64,000 nucleotides of DNA from Polychytrium aggregatum (Eukaryota; Chytridiomycota; Chytridiomycetes; Polychytriales): the NCBI RefSeq assembly GCF_025602895.1, contig NW_026516285.1:148071-212070 (forward strand), given 5' to 3'. Shown here piece after piece: positions 11,269-23,509 of this stretch (positions are counted from its first letter, which is position 1; each line of letters starts with the position of its first letter). A program made the translations under genes and the position numbers. A model generated the notes under the pieces. It ran no database searches and was not told the DNA's origin. It worked only from the letters and a program-made list of their open reading frames with translations.

Positions 11269-11713
11269 AAAGCGAGCAAGCTGAGAAGATCTTGACGAGC
11301 AGCGTGCAAAGACGACGACGACGACCCAGAGCGCAGAAACGGCCAAGAGCGGCCCTCCCCACCCGCTCGACTCTGCCCCGCAACTCTGCCCCGCAACCCT
11401 GCCGCAGCGCCCAGACACAAAAGAATGGCCTTCATGCTGGGGCATCGCTGGTTCCGGGTGGACTGCTTTGGCACTGGCCACGACCCCTCCCGGCGACAAG
11501 GCACGGCCTTGTGAGCGCGCAGGACGCACAGGACGCACAGGGGTCACGTCCTATTTTTTCATCGTGCCTATTTTTTCATCGTGTATTGTTGGGGCTCCGG
11601 AGCGCTGCGGGCTGCCACCGATTGCTGCTGTGTGCGACTGTCGCTGGTCCTGTTGCCAGCCGCGACTGGGACTGCTCCGGGCATACTGCGTGTGTATTCA
11701 AGCACTGTCCCTC

Positions 11714-14700
11714 TTATCGCTTCCATGACCGGTCCTGGTGGTCGTCCTCGTCCTCGTCCTCATCGTTCCAGTGCGTCTCGAGGGTCGACTCGGCCGGGAC
11801 GCCCGTTTCTGCCTCGGTCTCTGCCGGCGCTGGTGTGTCTTGCTCCGGAGGCTGATCCGCCGGCTCGGTCAGCGGGTCGGTCGTGGTCGTTGGGGACGTC
11901 GCAGCGCTGTTGGCGGCGTTGCTCTGCCACGCAAGCTCGACGGCGCCGCCCGATGGCAGCTTCGAGCCGTATGCATAAGCCTGGACAGGCAGCAAGGAAA
12001 GCGTCAGCACGGCTGCGTATTGTCCCCGCACACGAATCCGCAGCGCTCCACAGCATCATTGCTCCAACACAAGGCTCTCTGCCCCAGCCAGATGCACTCA
12101 CAATCTCGGCAAACTTGCGCGCTTTGTATCGGACAAGCGCCGTCGCCTTTTCTTCGTCCAGGAACGACAGGCTTTCGATGGGGCCAAACGACTGGAGGAG
12201 CCATGGTGTTAACAACCACATCGTCGCTTTCTCTCGCCATGCTTGCCACGCAAAGACCAGAGTGCAGCCCAGGCTCACTTTCTCGCAGGGACTGCCCTTC
12301 CCAGCCGCCACTATGCATCCGGATCACCGCGGCGCTTACCTCGTACAGTTCCTTGAAGCCGTCGTGCTCGCCAGCAGGAATGCCCTTCACGAGCAGCGTC
12401 GTTGGCCGGTTGTCGAGGTTGAAGTGCCGAACAGGGGCGTGTCCGGGCCCTCCGCCACGCATCCAGCTCTGCCCTCGTCCACCCCAGCCGAACGAGGCGC
12501 CACGTCCTCGTCCTGAATAGACGGCGATTGGAGCCGAGGCAGCAGCCGCAGCGGTCGGGCTTTGTGCGGGCGGAACCTCGACACCAGGTGTCTGGAGGCA
12601 TTCGTTCAACATGGGCATCACAGACAAGCAGTCGCATGACAAGCGACGTTGCCACGACATCAGAACAGGAACGAGTCAGTGGATGCCACCAGAGCCAGCA
12701 CCGGTCGCCCAGAGCATCAAGATCCCGAGCCCGTGTCTGGCTCGCCCGATGAAATGCACAATATCGGAGCTCTCAAACGTCCATGATCGCTGCCTATTCA
12801 AACGATGTACAAGCCCGCTGTCGCTGCATTCACATACCGTGCTGGGCTTGGTAGCTTCGCCGCTGGTCGACGCCGGTTCGCTGGCATCGGGCGTCTTGTT
12901 CTGTGCGAGCAGATCCAGCTCGCGGTCCAGTCGCTCACGTTCCTTCTCATCCATCAGAGCCTTGTTGGCAGCAGGGGTCGGCGCCGCTCGGGGTGGGGCC
13001 GCCACCGACATGTTCATCATGGACTTGATCGACTCGGCCAGCAGCTTGACAGTCTTCATGATCTCCACGCGAGCCGCAGGGGTGAGCGTCTTGTCCTTGT
13101 CCAGCTTCTCCATGAGCGCTTTCTGCTGGTCCAGCTGTCGCTGAATCAGCTCTTGCTTTTGCTGCTGCAGCTTTGCGATGGCCTTGATGCGTTCTTGCTG
13201 CTGCTTCTGTTCCTCAGTCAGCTCTTGGGGCTCCTGGGGCTGGCCGGACGACGGGCCGGCGCCAAACTTGCTGCCCTCGGCCCCACCATCGTCCCGCTCC
13301 TCGCGCGACCAATAAACCTTGACGAACCGATTCGAGAAGATGGGCTCGGGCGAGTTGTAGGCCGCGTTTGCTTCCGAGTGCTGGCTGAACTGCACAACCG
13401 CCTTGTGGTAGTGTGCCATCACGTTGATGTTGACGATGGAGCCGAACTGCTTGAAGTAGCTGTTGATCTTGTCCATGTTGCAAAACTCTCGCGGGATGTT
13501 TTCAACCGTCAGCGATGTTCCTCCGGCTCGATAGCCGCTGCCTTTGGCCCCGCCACGACCCATGCGGGCCCCACCGCGGCCGCGGCCGCGCTGGGAAGGA
13601 CCTCGGCTATCCTCACGCAGCGGCCCTTCCCCGCCTGAAACAACCATGGCGCTCGATGGCTCTGCATTGAGCGCAGCTCGTTCGGGATCGTAGCCTTCGG
13701 GCATGGCCATTGGATGGCCCTGTGCACCTGAGAGATTCCGATGCATCGGCGTCAGAACCAGGCGTGGCTGCCCAGAGATCCCCCGATATCAAGTCAGATG
13801 CAACACGTCGGCTGTGAGCACTGATTCAGCCACAGGTGGCGCCGATACTCACCATACATATCCATGGGTCTAGCCGGCGCAAACATAACGTTGCCGTACA
13901 TCGGCCCTCCGGCCATTGGCACAGGCGCATTCATGACCGGGCCCATAGGATGCGACTGGTACATGTTGAACTGTGGTCGCACCATAGCGGCAGAGTCATC
14001 GACAACAATTCTGTCGGCGCCGTGGTCATACGGACACAGGTCGCCTCGGAGGCAGTATCCCTTTTCTGTTGGTGGGAGGAGAGGCTAGTGAGTGACACCG
14101 CCAAGTGTCGGCATTGCTGGCGGTAGCAGGCAGTGCCAAGCAAGCGCCCTGGGCAGTCCGGTTCAGATAGCCGACAGCACATAGCAAACCACGGGCACCC
14201 ACCGTCATAGTCGTGGCATCGCCCACGCCGGCGTTCTGAAAAGTTCCCGTTTCGTCCTCCCGCGGCGGACCGAGAGCCTCCTCGTGGATTCTTCATCATG
14301 CCACCCGCTGCAAACCGGGCCTCTGCGACAGGAATCGGATATCCCTGCATCGGCGCCACACCCCACTGTCCAGGATTCGAGCCATCCCAGGGGCCGCGTG
14401 CGCCAGGGTTGTTTCCGAGGAATCCAGGACCGCTGTTTCCATAGTTCCGCGGTCGACCCGAGTCGTAGTCCCGCCGTTGAGACGAGCTGTCGTATCCACC
14501 GCGTCGCGAAGGCCGGCCACTATCCATCCCGTCGGCGAACCCGCCGTCATCCTTGTAGGATCGCTTCTGGTCGTGCGCCTTGGATGTATGGACGCTGATG
14601 CTTCCTTCCTCGACCCTCGGAATCTTGTGCCCGGTCGATGCGTCGCCGTGCGAGCTTCCGGCGTCGTCTGAGCGGCCGTGCTTTCGGCTCTCGGACTGGC

Positions 14701-15233
14701 TGGAGCTATGCTTGCGGTGCTTGAAGTTGCGATCCGAGTTGTCTTCGTCGTCGGAATGGTCGATCAGATCGACGTCTCTCCGGTCGTCCGAGTGCGTTGG
14801 GATTTGCTGGGGCTCCGGGTCTTCCCTAGACGAGCTCGAGGGTCCCCGGGCGCTGCTCGACTTGTGCGAGAGATGTTCCAGCACAGTGTCGGTGAAGCCG
14901 TCGGTGTCTACATCCACGGTTGGCGTTCATGCCCAGATGGTTGTTCGTTTTTAAGAAACAAGAGCCACAAACTGTTAGCTGGTCGTGGGCGCATCACTCT
15001 CAAAATTGAGTCAGCCAAGCATACTCGGTGGACTAGACGGATCCTTTCAGAGCTACAAGACCCCCGAGACACATCCAACGAGACCTACCGTTTCGAAGGA
15101 ACTCGCTCAGCGAGGCAGACAGTAGCGAGCGCAGCTCTGCCGTGGACTTTTCGTGTTTCAGAAGAGCAATGACATAGTCCGCAAGCACATCTGGGTCGGC
15201 GTCGCAGCTGTTGAGTCCGGAATGCCAGCCCGA
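11714..15233 (-). CDS. RBM26/RBM27-type RNA-binding protein (CCCH zinc finger plus two RRMs)
   Basis: Nuclear RNA-binding protein of the RBM26/27 (fission yeast Rmn1) family, which links the exosome to polyadenylated nuclear RNA. Exons are 15089-15233, 14203-14907, 13853-14065, 12838-13727, 12340-12591, 12102-12191 and 11714-11980, all in phase. In order: the N-terminal fold CDADPDVLADYVIALLKHEK; a Ser/Arg/Asp-rich stretch; a CCCH finger (C-HDYDEKGYC-LRGDLC-PYDH) split by an intron; RRM1 (LTVENIPREF ... VKVYW); a Gln/Lys coiled coil; RRM2 (TLLVKGIPAG ... SFGPIESLSFLDEEKATALV); and an acidic C-terminus. This order matches the family exactly. The initiating exon upstream of 15233 was not identified: an in-frame stop precedes the CDADP exon, so another exon is needed. 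Confidence 0.9.
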
Positions 15234-16466
15234 GCCATGGGCATTTGGAGTAGAATATTCCGAGGCACATGCGACGACAGTATGCCCCACGACAGTACCG
15301 TCGCAGCACCGATATATGTCGAGTCACAGTTTTAAAGCACGGCGCCGCAGCCGCCACAAGAAAAGCCCGCATCCGCCGATCAATCGGCCGAGAAATCCAA
15401 CAGGTTCGAGGCGAGATTCGTTCGCATCGTGGAGCCCCGATATAGACAGAGGGGATACAGAAGAAGAAAGCACAGTCAGTCAGTCAATCAGTTCGATTGG
15501 AGTCAGATATTCGATGTTCGGGCAGACTCAGATCGCCTCCCTCGTCCGGTCTGCTCTGCTCGCCGCTAAAAGTCCGAAGATCGTGCCCGACAAACAGAGC
15601 AATCGGGCGGCTCTCTAGTCACTTGGAGCCGCTGGAAATCCAGCAGCCGAGGCCTTGGAAACGGCCCCAGGAATATTTGCTGGGACACAGGAGCAGAACG
15701 AAACAATACATGGGCTCCAGCTTCTCCATCAGGAAGCTCTTGAGCTGCCTCTCTTCGTCTGCGGTAAAGTACATGGCCGATGTGGGGCTTGATCGGGCGG
15801 CTTGGTGGTGTTGCAGTGCCAGTCGGGTGTGCGTATGCGGATATACTGCCTGGACGCTGTATTGCTGACTGACTGGCTGGCTGGCGATGGAGGGCCGAAT
15901 GCGTGCACGCTAGGAGACAGGCCCGGTCTTGCTGGGCTGTTGCTGGAGACCCAAGGACGCAATCGGCGATGCTCGTCGAGATCTCAAAAGCTTCGCCTTG
16001 CTGGGTGCGAGAAGCAGCCGGCTCGAACGGGATCGAGCCAGGACACAGCATCAACGCGCTCAACCGAAGCGCCAGGGTGCGAAACAGATGCGAAACAGAT
16101 GCAAAACAGATGCAACACCGCATTGCAGAGTGCACCTTGCTCCCGTACCGCAGCACCAATGCAACGCAATATCGCCCCTGTGTGCGGGCCGCTGGTGGGG
16201 ATGGGAAGCGCTGTGAGTTCTTCACTGCAGGGCTTCCCATACTGGCTGAATCGCCCTCTTTCCCACGGCGGCAGTGCGGCGTCCATATTGTCGAGAGCGG
16301 TGCCCAATCACCGAGGGACAATGGCCCAGCGTGCATGGGCGCACTTGGTTCTGTTTCCCCGAGCCTCTGGCCCGACTCTTGTGTCCTGCGGGTGGTCTCC
16401 GTGAAGACGGGAGCCCCGGTATGCTCACATTCCCATCTCGAGACTGGATATCTGCTCGCACGCAAC
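15234..16466. other. Divergent intergenic region with an unidentified first exon of the RBM26/27 gene
   Basis: It must hold the start codon and promoter of the RBM26/27 gene on the minus strand and the promoter of the plus-strand gene at 16467. A short direct repeat GCGAAACAGATGCGAAACAG with a third variant unit occurs near 16078-16112. Long open frames on both strands (for example about 15566-16687 minus) have no recognisable features and I do not call them. Confidence 0.4.
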
Positions 16467-18513
16467 ATGTATGGAACACCAGTCAATGCCTTCACTCTCA
16501 AGCCACCAACCCTGTTGGCCAACTGGTTTGAAGAGACGTTGCCCTTGCAGGTGTGTTGCCATCGACCACAACATGATGACCAAGTCTGTGCCCTCATCCG
16601 GAGCTGAAGCGATGGTCCGGAACCTGCACAAGGTCCCACAGTGACAGTTGACTCGGCTCTTGCGCTATGGCATCCACATGTATCCACAGGACAAGATGGT
16701 CGAGTTTACAGAGAAGCGAGAGGCAACGCGAGAACAGTACCAGAGAAAAACTGGCCAGGGTCTTCCCATGGCCTGGACGGCGCTGTGGACTCACTCTGAG
16801 CAAGCCAACCGACCCATTGACATCCCGCCCCTGGAGCTTCTGAAGCAGAAGGAGGCCCAGCTCCAACAACAGAGACAGTATCTGCAAGAGCAAGAGCGGC
16901 GGCTATTCATGCGCAATCTCAAGCACTACGACCAGTACCCAAAGTTCAAAAAGTGGGTTGCGAAGGAGCGGGACAAGCTCCAGAGTCCACAGCCCATCGC
17001 GGTATCTCCTGGGCCCGAGACCGAGCCAGTGGGTGCCCCATCTGCAACCTCAGCCCCACAGCGCATCTGGGTCCGTCGTGGGATCAAGCTGCCCTATGCA
17101 GCCGAGGCCACGGCTGCAGCGACAGCCCATCAGCCTCCTCCGGCTCGGTCCAAGTGCATGCACCATCTCTACTATGAGCCCGCGCCGTCTTTCATCGACG
17201 CTGGCCGCGAGAAACTGGCGTTCACACAAAGCACTCCACCCGGACCAGCCGGTGCGAGCGCAGGACAGAGCAGTTTGTCCAAACCGAGTCCGGGCAACGT
17301 CTCTGCAGGTTCGGCCGTGGCGGAGCAGGCCACCACTCACTCGCCATCCAAGCGCCAGGAGCGGCCGAGATGTGACAGCTATGCCGCGGACTCTACTCTG
17401 CATGACGGTCGTCCGCTTCGGTTTGGAGACTGTATCCAGTTGCAAAACCTCGACACAGGCATCCTGACTTTTGATGTTTGGACAAAGATCTTTGCTCCTT
17501 CGGGAGTGTTTCCCACTGTCGAACGACAGCGGTTGATGGACACTTACGGCAAGTTTGAGTTTGTGGCCTTTGCCGGAGCCGAGTCCCTCGGCAGTATATC
17601 CAGGACGGTCTTTCAGATCACAAGGTCTGTTTGGAGACGAGAGTCAAATTCTGCGACTCTTGAAAGCGCCCATCCCGTGCGCTTGATACCCTGCATATCC
17701 GACATTGCTCAGCACCCATGTGTATCGGACTTTCTGCTTGCCACCGAGCGTTCGCTCGATGCTCACGAGTACTTCCCGTTGCTGTCTAGACCCCACAACG
17801 ACCGTGACGAATGTCTTGGCGATGATGTTTTGTACTTTGGCCAACCCTTTCGGCTGCTCACCCTCCCTGGAAGGTTTGAGCGGCAGGTATGGTCTCGCGA
17901 CTGCCACGAGTTTGACTTGACTGGCATCTCTGGCGACGCTGCGTTGATTCTGCTGCGACCAGCAACCACGCCACTCGCGGTCGCAACGAATGGCTCGGGT
18001 CATACAGCGTCGATTCTCACAGCCCATTCACCGTATTCTGCATCATCAAGTACGCTGTCAAGACATCTCCCACCACCGTCTCCAACTTTTCGATCTATGG
18101 CGGGCATCAGTCTGTGACACTCTCGGACGACATCAATGCCCGGGATACTCTCTGGTGAGTTTCGTGCTGGCATATGTTCTCAATCGACGCAGGTCGCTGC
18201 CTCTGGAGCTCCGGGCTGCTGCCGAACGCAGGCGCTGTCGCTGACACGACCTCGGGGCATGCGTACGGCCTGCAGGAAAGTGGGCAGCCCGTTCATCCGG
18301 TTTCCGATGGCCGTCAACCTCCTTCCGGTGCCCTCGAGCGAGAAGGTGTATCTCCAGAGTTGCATGACGGGCAGATTCATGGAGATCTACAAGGCCGAAC
18401 GAGGGCGGTTCCTGTATGGAGACGAGCATCCAGTCGTGGCCAACCGCAGCAGCAGCGATTTACCACATGCCACATGGGGGTTTAGGCGAATATATGTCTC
18501 GGATCTGCAGTAG
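16467..18513 (+). CDS. Hypothetical protein, 579 aa, possibly CFAP161-like flagellar protein
   Basis: Four exons (16467-16550, 16648-17873, 17963-18154, 18275/6-18513) join in frame. The short first exon reads MYGTPVNAFTLKPPTLLANW. It is followed by a charged helical segment (KQKEAQLQQQRQYLQEQERR). Then come two beta-rich repeats marked by PLRFGDCIQLQN ... GSISRTVFQI and VLYFGQPFRLLTL ... FTVFCIIKY. The spacing of a gated 'RFGD/YFGQ' strand and an 'SISRTVFQI' strand resembles CFAP161, a microtubule inner protein of motile cilia. The similarity is weak, so the function is only a suggestion. A flagellar gene would fit a zoosporic fungus. The 17874-17962 intron is needed to keep frame. Confidence 0.6.
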
Positions 18514-18790
18514 TGGAGCAGTTTCCTCTCGGTTGCTCAAGCTGGCCGTGGATGGCTGACTCAAGCACACATCCATATCGAAAAAGCGGTCCATATCGCC
18601 ATGGAGACTTGCGACACCACCCACTCTTGGGATGATCGGTGCGCCCCATGCTATATTTGTGTGCTGAATTCATAAGGTTTCCATCGTTGCCTGCGGTGTC
18701 GGTCTGGGCGTATGTGCAGAGTCGCTGTCGAGGTGTGGGCTTGCACAATGTACTCATCGCAATCTGCACTCGCACAGAGGTTGAGCGGTG

Positions 18791-20011
18791 CTACTTGGAA
18801 TCGTCATAGTCGCGAGAAAACATGATGCTTCGGTTGAGATATTGCCGAACGTTGCCGGTGAAGGGGATGAGCCCTGCCAATGCAAACAAAGCAGATGAGA
18901 CCTCTGAACCAAACGTGTAACGCCAAACGGCTGAACAGTGCTGGGTGAACTGAAAACGGGTCTGTCTGCCGGATCCAGCTGATGGTTCTATAACGATGAC
19001 ATACCCATTGCCCGCGCACGGCGAACGGCCTTGGCCATTCTCTGCTGGTTGAGCCTGGTGAGCCCTGGAGTGATAGTGATATCGAGGAGGCAACGAGGAG
19101 GGATTTAGGCGTCATCGAGCGAGTCGGAACCACACGATCCAAAGCTGTACGCATGTTCACGCCGTCTGCAAACGATACGCCGATGGGTGAAAGTTGCAAG
19201 GCCCATGCCTCGCACTCACCAGTGGCTTTTCGTGACAGAATAGCGCCGTTGTCGTCCAGGAATTGCGGGAAGATGACGGTATTCTGTGTGGCATCGATCG
19301 GAGCTGGGCATCAGCAACACACATCCCAGGCTTCTGCTGGTCAGGCCCGATCAGCGCGTGGGCCGAGACGAGGTGGACGTACCTTGTAGACCTTGATGGG
19401 GTTCCAGTTCCTCACGGCGAAAAAGTCCTCCTTCTTCTCCGGAGCTTTGCGCTTCTCGCTGGTCTGTTTCTCCTGCCAGTAGATCTCGTCGTTGAGGTCG
19501 GTGGGCTTATAGGTCTAGAGGCCGTTCGATGGACACAGATTGCATCGATCCGGTGCGGCAGTCCAGTGATTGTGAGCATGCGTTCATGGCAGAAGCCCGG
19601 CACTCACGCCAATGTGGCTGTCGTTCAGCCGCTGCCCAGTCGGTTGAAGGGTGCAGATCACATGGGAAGTGAGCCATGGACAATGAATCGCCCGTTACCT
19701 GATACGGCTTGAAGACTCGAGAGCGTGATCGTCGGTTGCTGGCATCCTGATCCTGGCCTAGATGCAGCCAAAGTGCCGCGGGAGAGGGAGTGCAATCAGC
19801 ATCACCAGACCAGCCACAAGTATGAGCAGAATATACATCCTCGCAGGCGACGGAGGGGAATGCGCCATCTACCGCTCGACTCTTCGTAGCGCGGCTGTCG
19901 GAACTGGTCGATGTCGCTGCGGAAGGACGACATGCTGCAGGACTGGACGGCAGCCCATGGTGATCGCAGCTTCAGCGCCCCGAGGGCTCGCGGGATAGCA
20001 GACAGGCTCAT
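18791..20011 (-). CDS. RSM18: Mitochondrial small-subunit ribosomal protein bS18m
   Basis: Component of the mitochondrial ribosome small subunit. The first exon begins MSLSAIPRALGALKLRSPWA, an Arg/Ala/Ser-rich presequence with almost no acidic residues, suited to mitochondrial import. Further exons read VFKPYQ, TYKPTDLNDEIYWQEK, NTVIFPQFLDDNGAILSRKA, LTRLNQQRMAKAVRRARAMG and LIPFTGNVRQYLNRS, ending at TAG 18791-18793. The block ...LSRKATGLTRLNQQRMAKAV-RRARAMGLIPF is the diagnostic bS18 signature. At least six exons are needed. Donor and acceptor motifs are canonical at the last three junctions. The boundary between exon 1 and VFKPYQ is approximate. Confidence 0.82.
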
Positions 20012-20318
20012 TGTCTCTGGGGCTCGTGGTGAAGCGGCGACGGTGGTGTCGGTGGTGTCGGTGGCCTTGGTTCTGGGCAGCAGCAACAGCAGCGGCAGCG
20101 GATGCTTGATCGACAGCCGATCTGGACGGGATGCTTCCTGATGCGAGCCTGCGTTTGTTGTGCACGACAATTTTTTCGGAAGCGGGGAGCTATGCGCCAC
20201 ACACGTGGCTCGACCCGATTTCGTGAGTCATCATGACTCAGCACGCTGACCGAGGCGGTGACCTGGCCCCAAGCACCTCTCACCCGCACCAGATCCACTT
20301 CCCAGCAATCCAGGAGCA

Positions 20319-23300
20319 ATGCATAGCCAGGCCGACACACATTCGAGCGCGGCGCAGGTCTTTGCCGTCCCTGCGCTCCCGGGCGCTGCGAGAAAGCAGG
20401 AAGCTCAAACCGCATCCGACAACCACAGCGACAGCGACAAGCCGTCAGCACCGCCAAGCGCACCGCCAAGCGCACCGCCGCTCAACTATACCGAGCCATC
20501 GTGGTCGGCGACTCCCCGGTCGGATTATTACTTTGAGATCCTCAAGAATGGCACCATCGTTGGGGTTACGCATCTCAACACCAAGGCATTCTACACGATC
20601 GGTAGGAAGCTGGATGCATGTTGGATGCATGCTGGAGAGTGCCAGCGCCAGCGATCGAGAAATGTATTCCCGACCCTCTGGTCCGTCGCTCCAAATGGCG
20701 GCCAAAGATCCGATGCATGAGCTCCTCTAATGGTTTTCTTGCATTCCGCGCCCGCAAGGCCGCCTTCCGATCTGCGATATCGAGCTGGAGCATCCCGTAA
20801 GTCGACCTGTGAATGCGATGCCCTCTGACCAGATCCAGATCCAGATCCAGATCGATGCGATGGGATTCTTACCTGTGTCGCCACGCATCGGCTCTGGAAG
20901 AGCGTTTCCAGATACCATGCTATAATCCAGTTCAGGAAGGACGGTATGTATCTCCCTGGATGCACACGGCTCCTGGTCGGACTCGAAGGTCTACCTCGAT
21001 CGCTCCGCTCGCTGTCCCAGGCTCATCGACTTCAACTTTCTGCAAACAGACGCCGCCTATATCTATGATCTCGGCAGCGCACACAAGACCTTTGTCAATA
21101 AGATCGAGGTCCCAACCCGCGAGTTCTGGCGCCTCAAAGTCGGAGGCAAGTCGCAGCAAACTGCTTGGCTGGCGAGCAGGCGCTCATCCCAGTTTACGCG
21201 AGCGGCAACTGCCCGAATGCCTGACTCTCTCTCCGCTCCATAGATATGGTGCGTTTTGGTCAGAGCAGCCGGGCCTTCTTCTTCCAAGGACCTCCGGAAC
21301 CAGAGCCAGAGCCTTCTTCGGCACCTATGATGCGCAAGCCGACAGCTTCTGAGCCAGAAGACAGAGGCGTCACCTGGGGCTTCCCGGAGGACGCTGTCGA
21401 GGAAGACGACGAAGACGAGATCGACAACGAGCGGGAGGCCGACCGAACAGGACTCGACGAAAGCCTCTTTTACGTCCGTGACTCGCGCAAGGCCCTCAAA
21501 AACTGGGCCGACAATCGTGGTCTGGATGCCGATTTTGAGATCGATGAGGAGGGCCATGGACACAATCGATGCTATGTCGCCCGCGTCGAGCTGCCGCTGG
21601 ACCACGGCGCAAAACGGGTTGTTGGCATCGGACGAGCATCCAAGAAAAAGGACGCCGAGCGCGAGGCGGCCCTGGATGCCTGCATCAAACTCGATCGGAT
21701 CGGCCATCTGCGATCCTCGCCGAACAACCAGCGTGAGCAAGGTGAGTTTACACACCGAGACACACAAAGACAAGAGCTTGTACCAGTCGCTGGCGAGAAG
21801 GAGGGGGTGATCCAGTCAAGTGTCGTCTTGGACAGCGATCAAGCAGCTGAATGTGGTGATCCGATGGCACTGACGAATACCGGTCGTTGCCGCTCGGATG
21901 ACCTGACAGAGAAGAAGCGCCTCAAGGAGCTGCTTGGAAACGACGACGACGACCAAGATTCATTTTACGACCGAACAGGAACAGGTGTGTACCGAACCCC
22001 TCCAACCATGAGCGCAGTCGAGAGCAGGGTTGCTAGCGGTCGAGCATACCGTCGGCCCGAATGAGGCTGACAGTCCATCATCGACCTGTTCCCAGCGGAC
22101 CGCAAGGCTCAGCGCAAGAACAAGACTGCAGTTGAGACACTCCAGTCGCTGTCAGAGAAGCGGCTGGATGTGCTCGCAAAGATTAGCAATCTTGAGACGC
22201 AGCTGCAGGCCCACGAACAGAGTAAGATGCTTGCACGCGCTGTCATGCATTCCCGGATATCCTCATCCAACGATTGAGATTGGTGTCGGACACTGGGATA
22301 CCACCACCACCACAATTAATCAAACTAAGCTGACAGATTACTGTTTACTATGCTTGGCTATGTCTGGGTGGTCTGCTAGATGCGATTGTACAGAGCGAGG
22401 ATGCTTTGGATGACTACATGGCGCAAATCCAGGCAAAGGCCGAGCACATGGAGCGTGCCAAGATTCAGCAGCAAATCGACCAACACAGCAAGGTAACGCG
22501 AGGGCAATACAGCCGCTGCATGCTCAAGCATGCCAAGTCCTCGCGAGATGTCGCTGACAACGCTCCCGTTTGTTCCAACAGGAAGTCAAGCGTCTGGAGA
22601 AGCTCATATCGGTATACTTTGAGCCAGAATCCTGCTCTGCAGCTCGCTGATATTCTTGAGCTAACCACTACTCCCTCGTTTTCGCCTGGCTTGGCAACTT
22701 CAAAGATTGTGGCTCCTAGCGAAGCTTTCAAAGGGTCGGTGTCACCGACGGACCAAGGGTCTAACATGGGATGCCGCATGGCTGTGTGAAAAGTACTGAC
22801 ATTGAACCGTTTGATGCGACATGGTGTGGATGGTTCCTTGCCCAGGTTCGATTTATCCAAGCCCAGGAAGCCAGATCAGCCCAAGGATAGTGCTGCACCT
22901 GCATCATCACAGCAGGCCGCACCCGAATCTACGGCACCTGCATCCGCACCAAAATGTTCTCAGACCCCTCAGCCTAAAGCCCAAGTCCAAGCCCAGCCTG
23001 GCGCTTTGAAAATGGAAGATAATATTGTGCTCAGCGAGCCTGCAGAAACAGCCACGACCCAGCACCCTGGTCCGTCAGTAGCACCGCCGGCCTCATCAGC
23101 AACGAGTGCCCTGCCTGCGTCCGCACAGAAACAAGAAACGGCACCTGAATCCTCAGGCTCTGTCCACAATCAGTTTGGTCTGATTGTCCGTAACAAGAAG
23201 CGTGAGGCAGAGGCTCTGCCAGCACGTCCCGAGAAGCAGCCCCGATCCAAGCAGCCACGTTACGATGGCGACGATGACAGCCACGACGGTGACTATTCCA

Positions 23301-23443
23301 AGTATCAGTGGAGTACCGATGGTGCAGATGAGCCTGGCTCCGAGTGGGTGGCTCCTGGCGAACAGCTTAATGCAGACGACGTCAAGAAGCAGAATGCATT
23401 GTATGGCTATACACTTTATTCAGAAAAAAACGGGACAATATAG
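20319..23443 (+). CDS. Kanadaptin (SLC4A1AP) homologue, stop codon altered by a mobile element
   Basis: Nuclear FHA-domain protein. The N-terminus carries YTEPSW and the FHA domain follows over four exons (20319-20601, 20759-20796, 20901-20943, 21050-21145): YFEILKNGTIVG, GRLPICDIELEHP, SVSRYHAIIQF, YIYDLGSAHKTFVNKIEVP. The exon from 21244 has MVRFGQSSRAFFFQGP, the kanadaptin-typical WGFPEDAVEEDDEDE and a dsRNA-binding-like segment (SRKALKNWADNRG ... ASKKKDAEREAALDAC). Then come FYDRTG, coiled-coil exons (SLSEKRLDVLAKISNLETQL; ALDDYMAQIQAKAE) and the conserved tail WVAPGEQLNADDVKKQNALY. The intron 21146-21243 starts with GC instead of GT. The last eleven codons and the stop at 23441-23443 come from the inserted Fanzor element. 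Confidence 0.9.
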
Positions 23444-23509
23444 CCGTTTCCATGAACATGTAGTATGTGCTGTGCTTGCGTCAAGCAAAGCCACAAGAAA
23501 TAAAACAGA
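23438..23509 (-). ncRNA. Candidate Fanzor guide-RNA (omega RNA) scaffold, 3' tail of element
   Basis: Non-coding tail between the Fanzor stop and the right inverted repeat. It carries the hairpin TGCTTG-ACG-CAAGCA (23473-23487, read on the minus strand) inside a longer imperfect stem (GTGGC/GCAC flanks). The same hairpin and flanking bases recur in the 9.3-kb element. Position and conservation match omega-RNA scaffolds of known Fanzors. Expression is unknown. Confidence 0.42.

Noticed and set aside
15566-16687. Minus-strand open frame of 373 codons
   Set aside because: It overlaps the promoter and first exon of the plus-strand gene. Its translation has no domain features.
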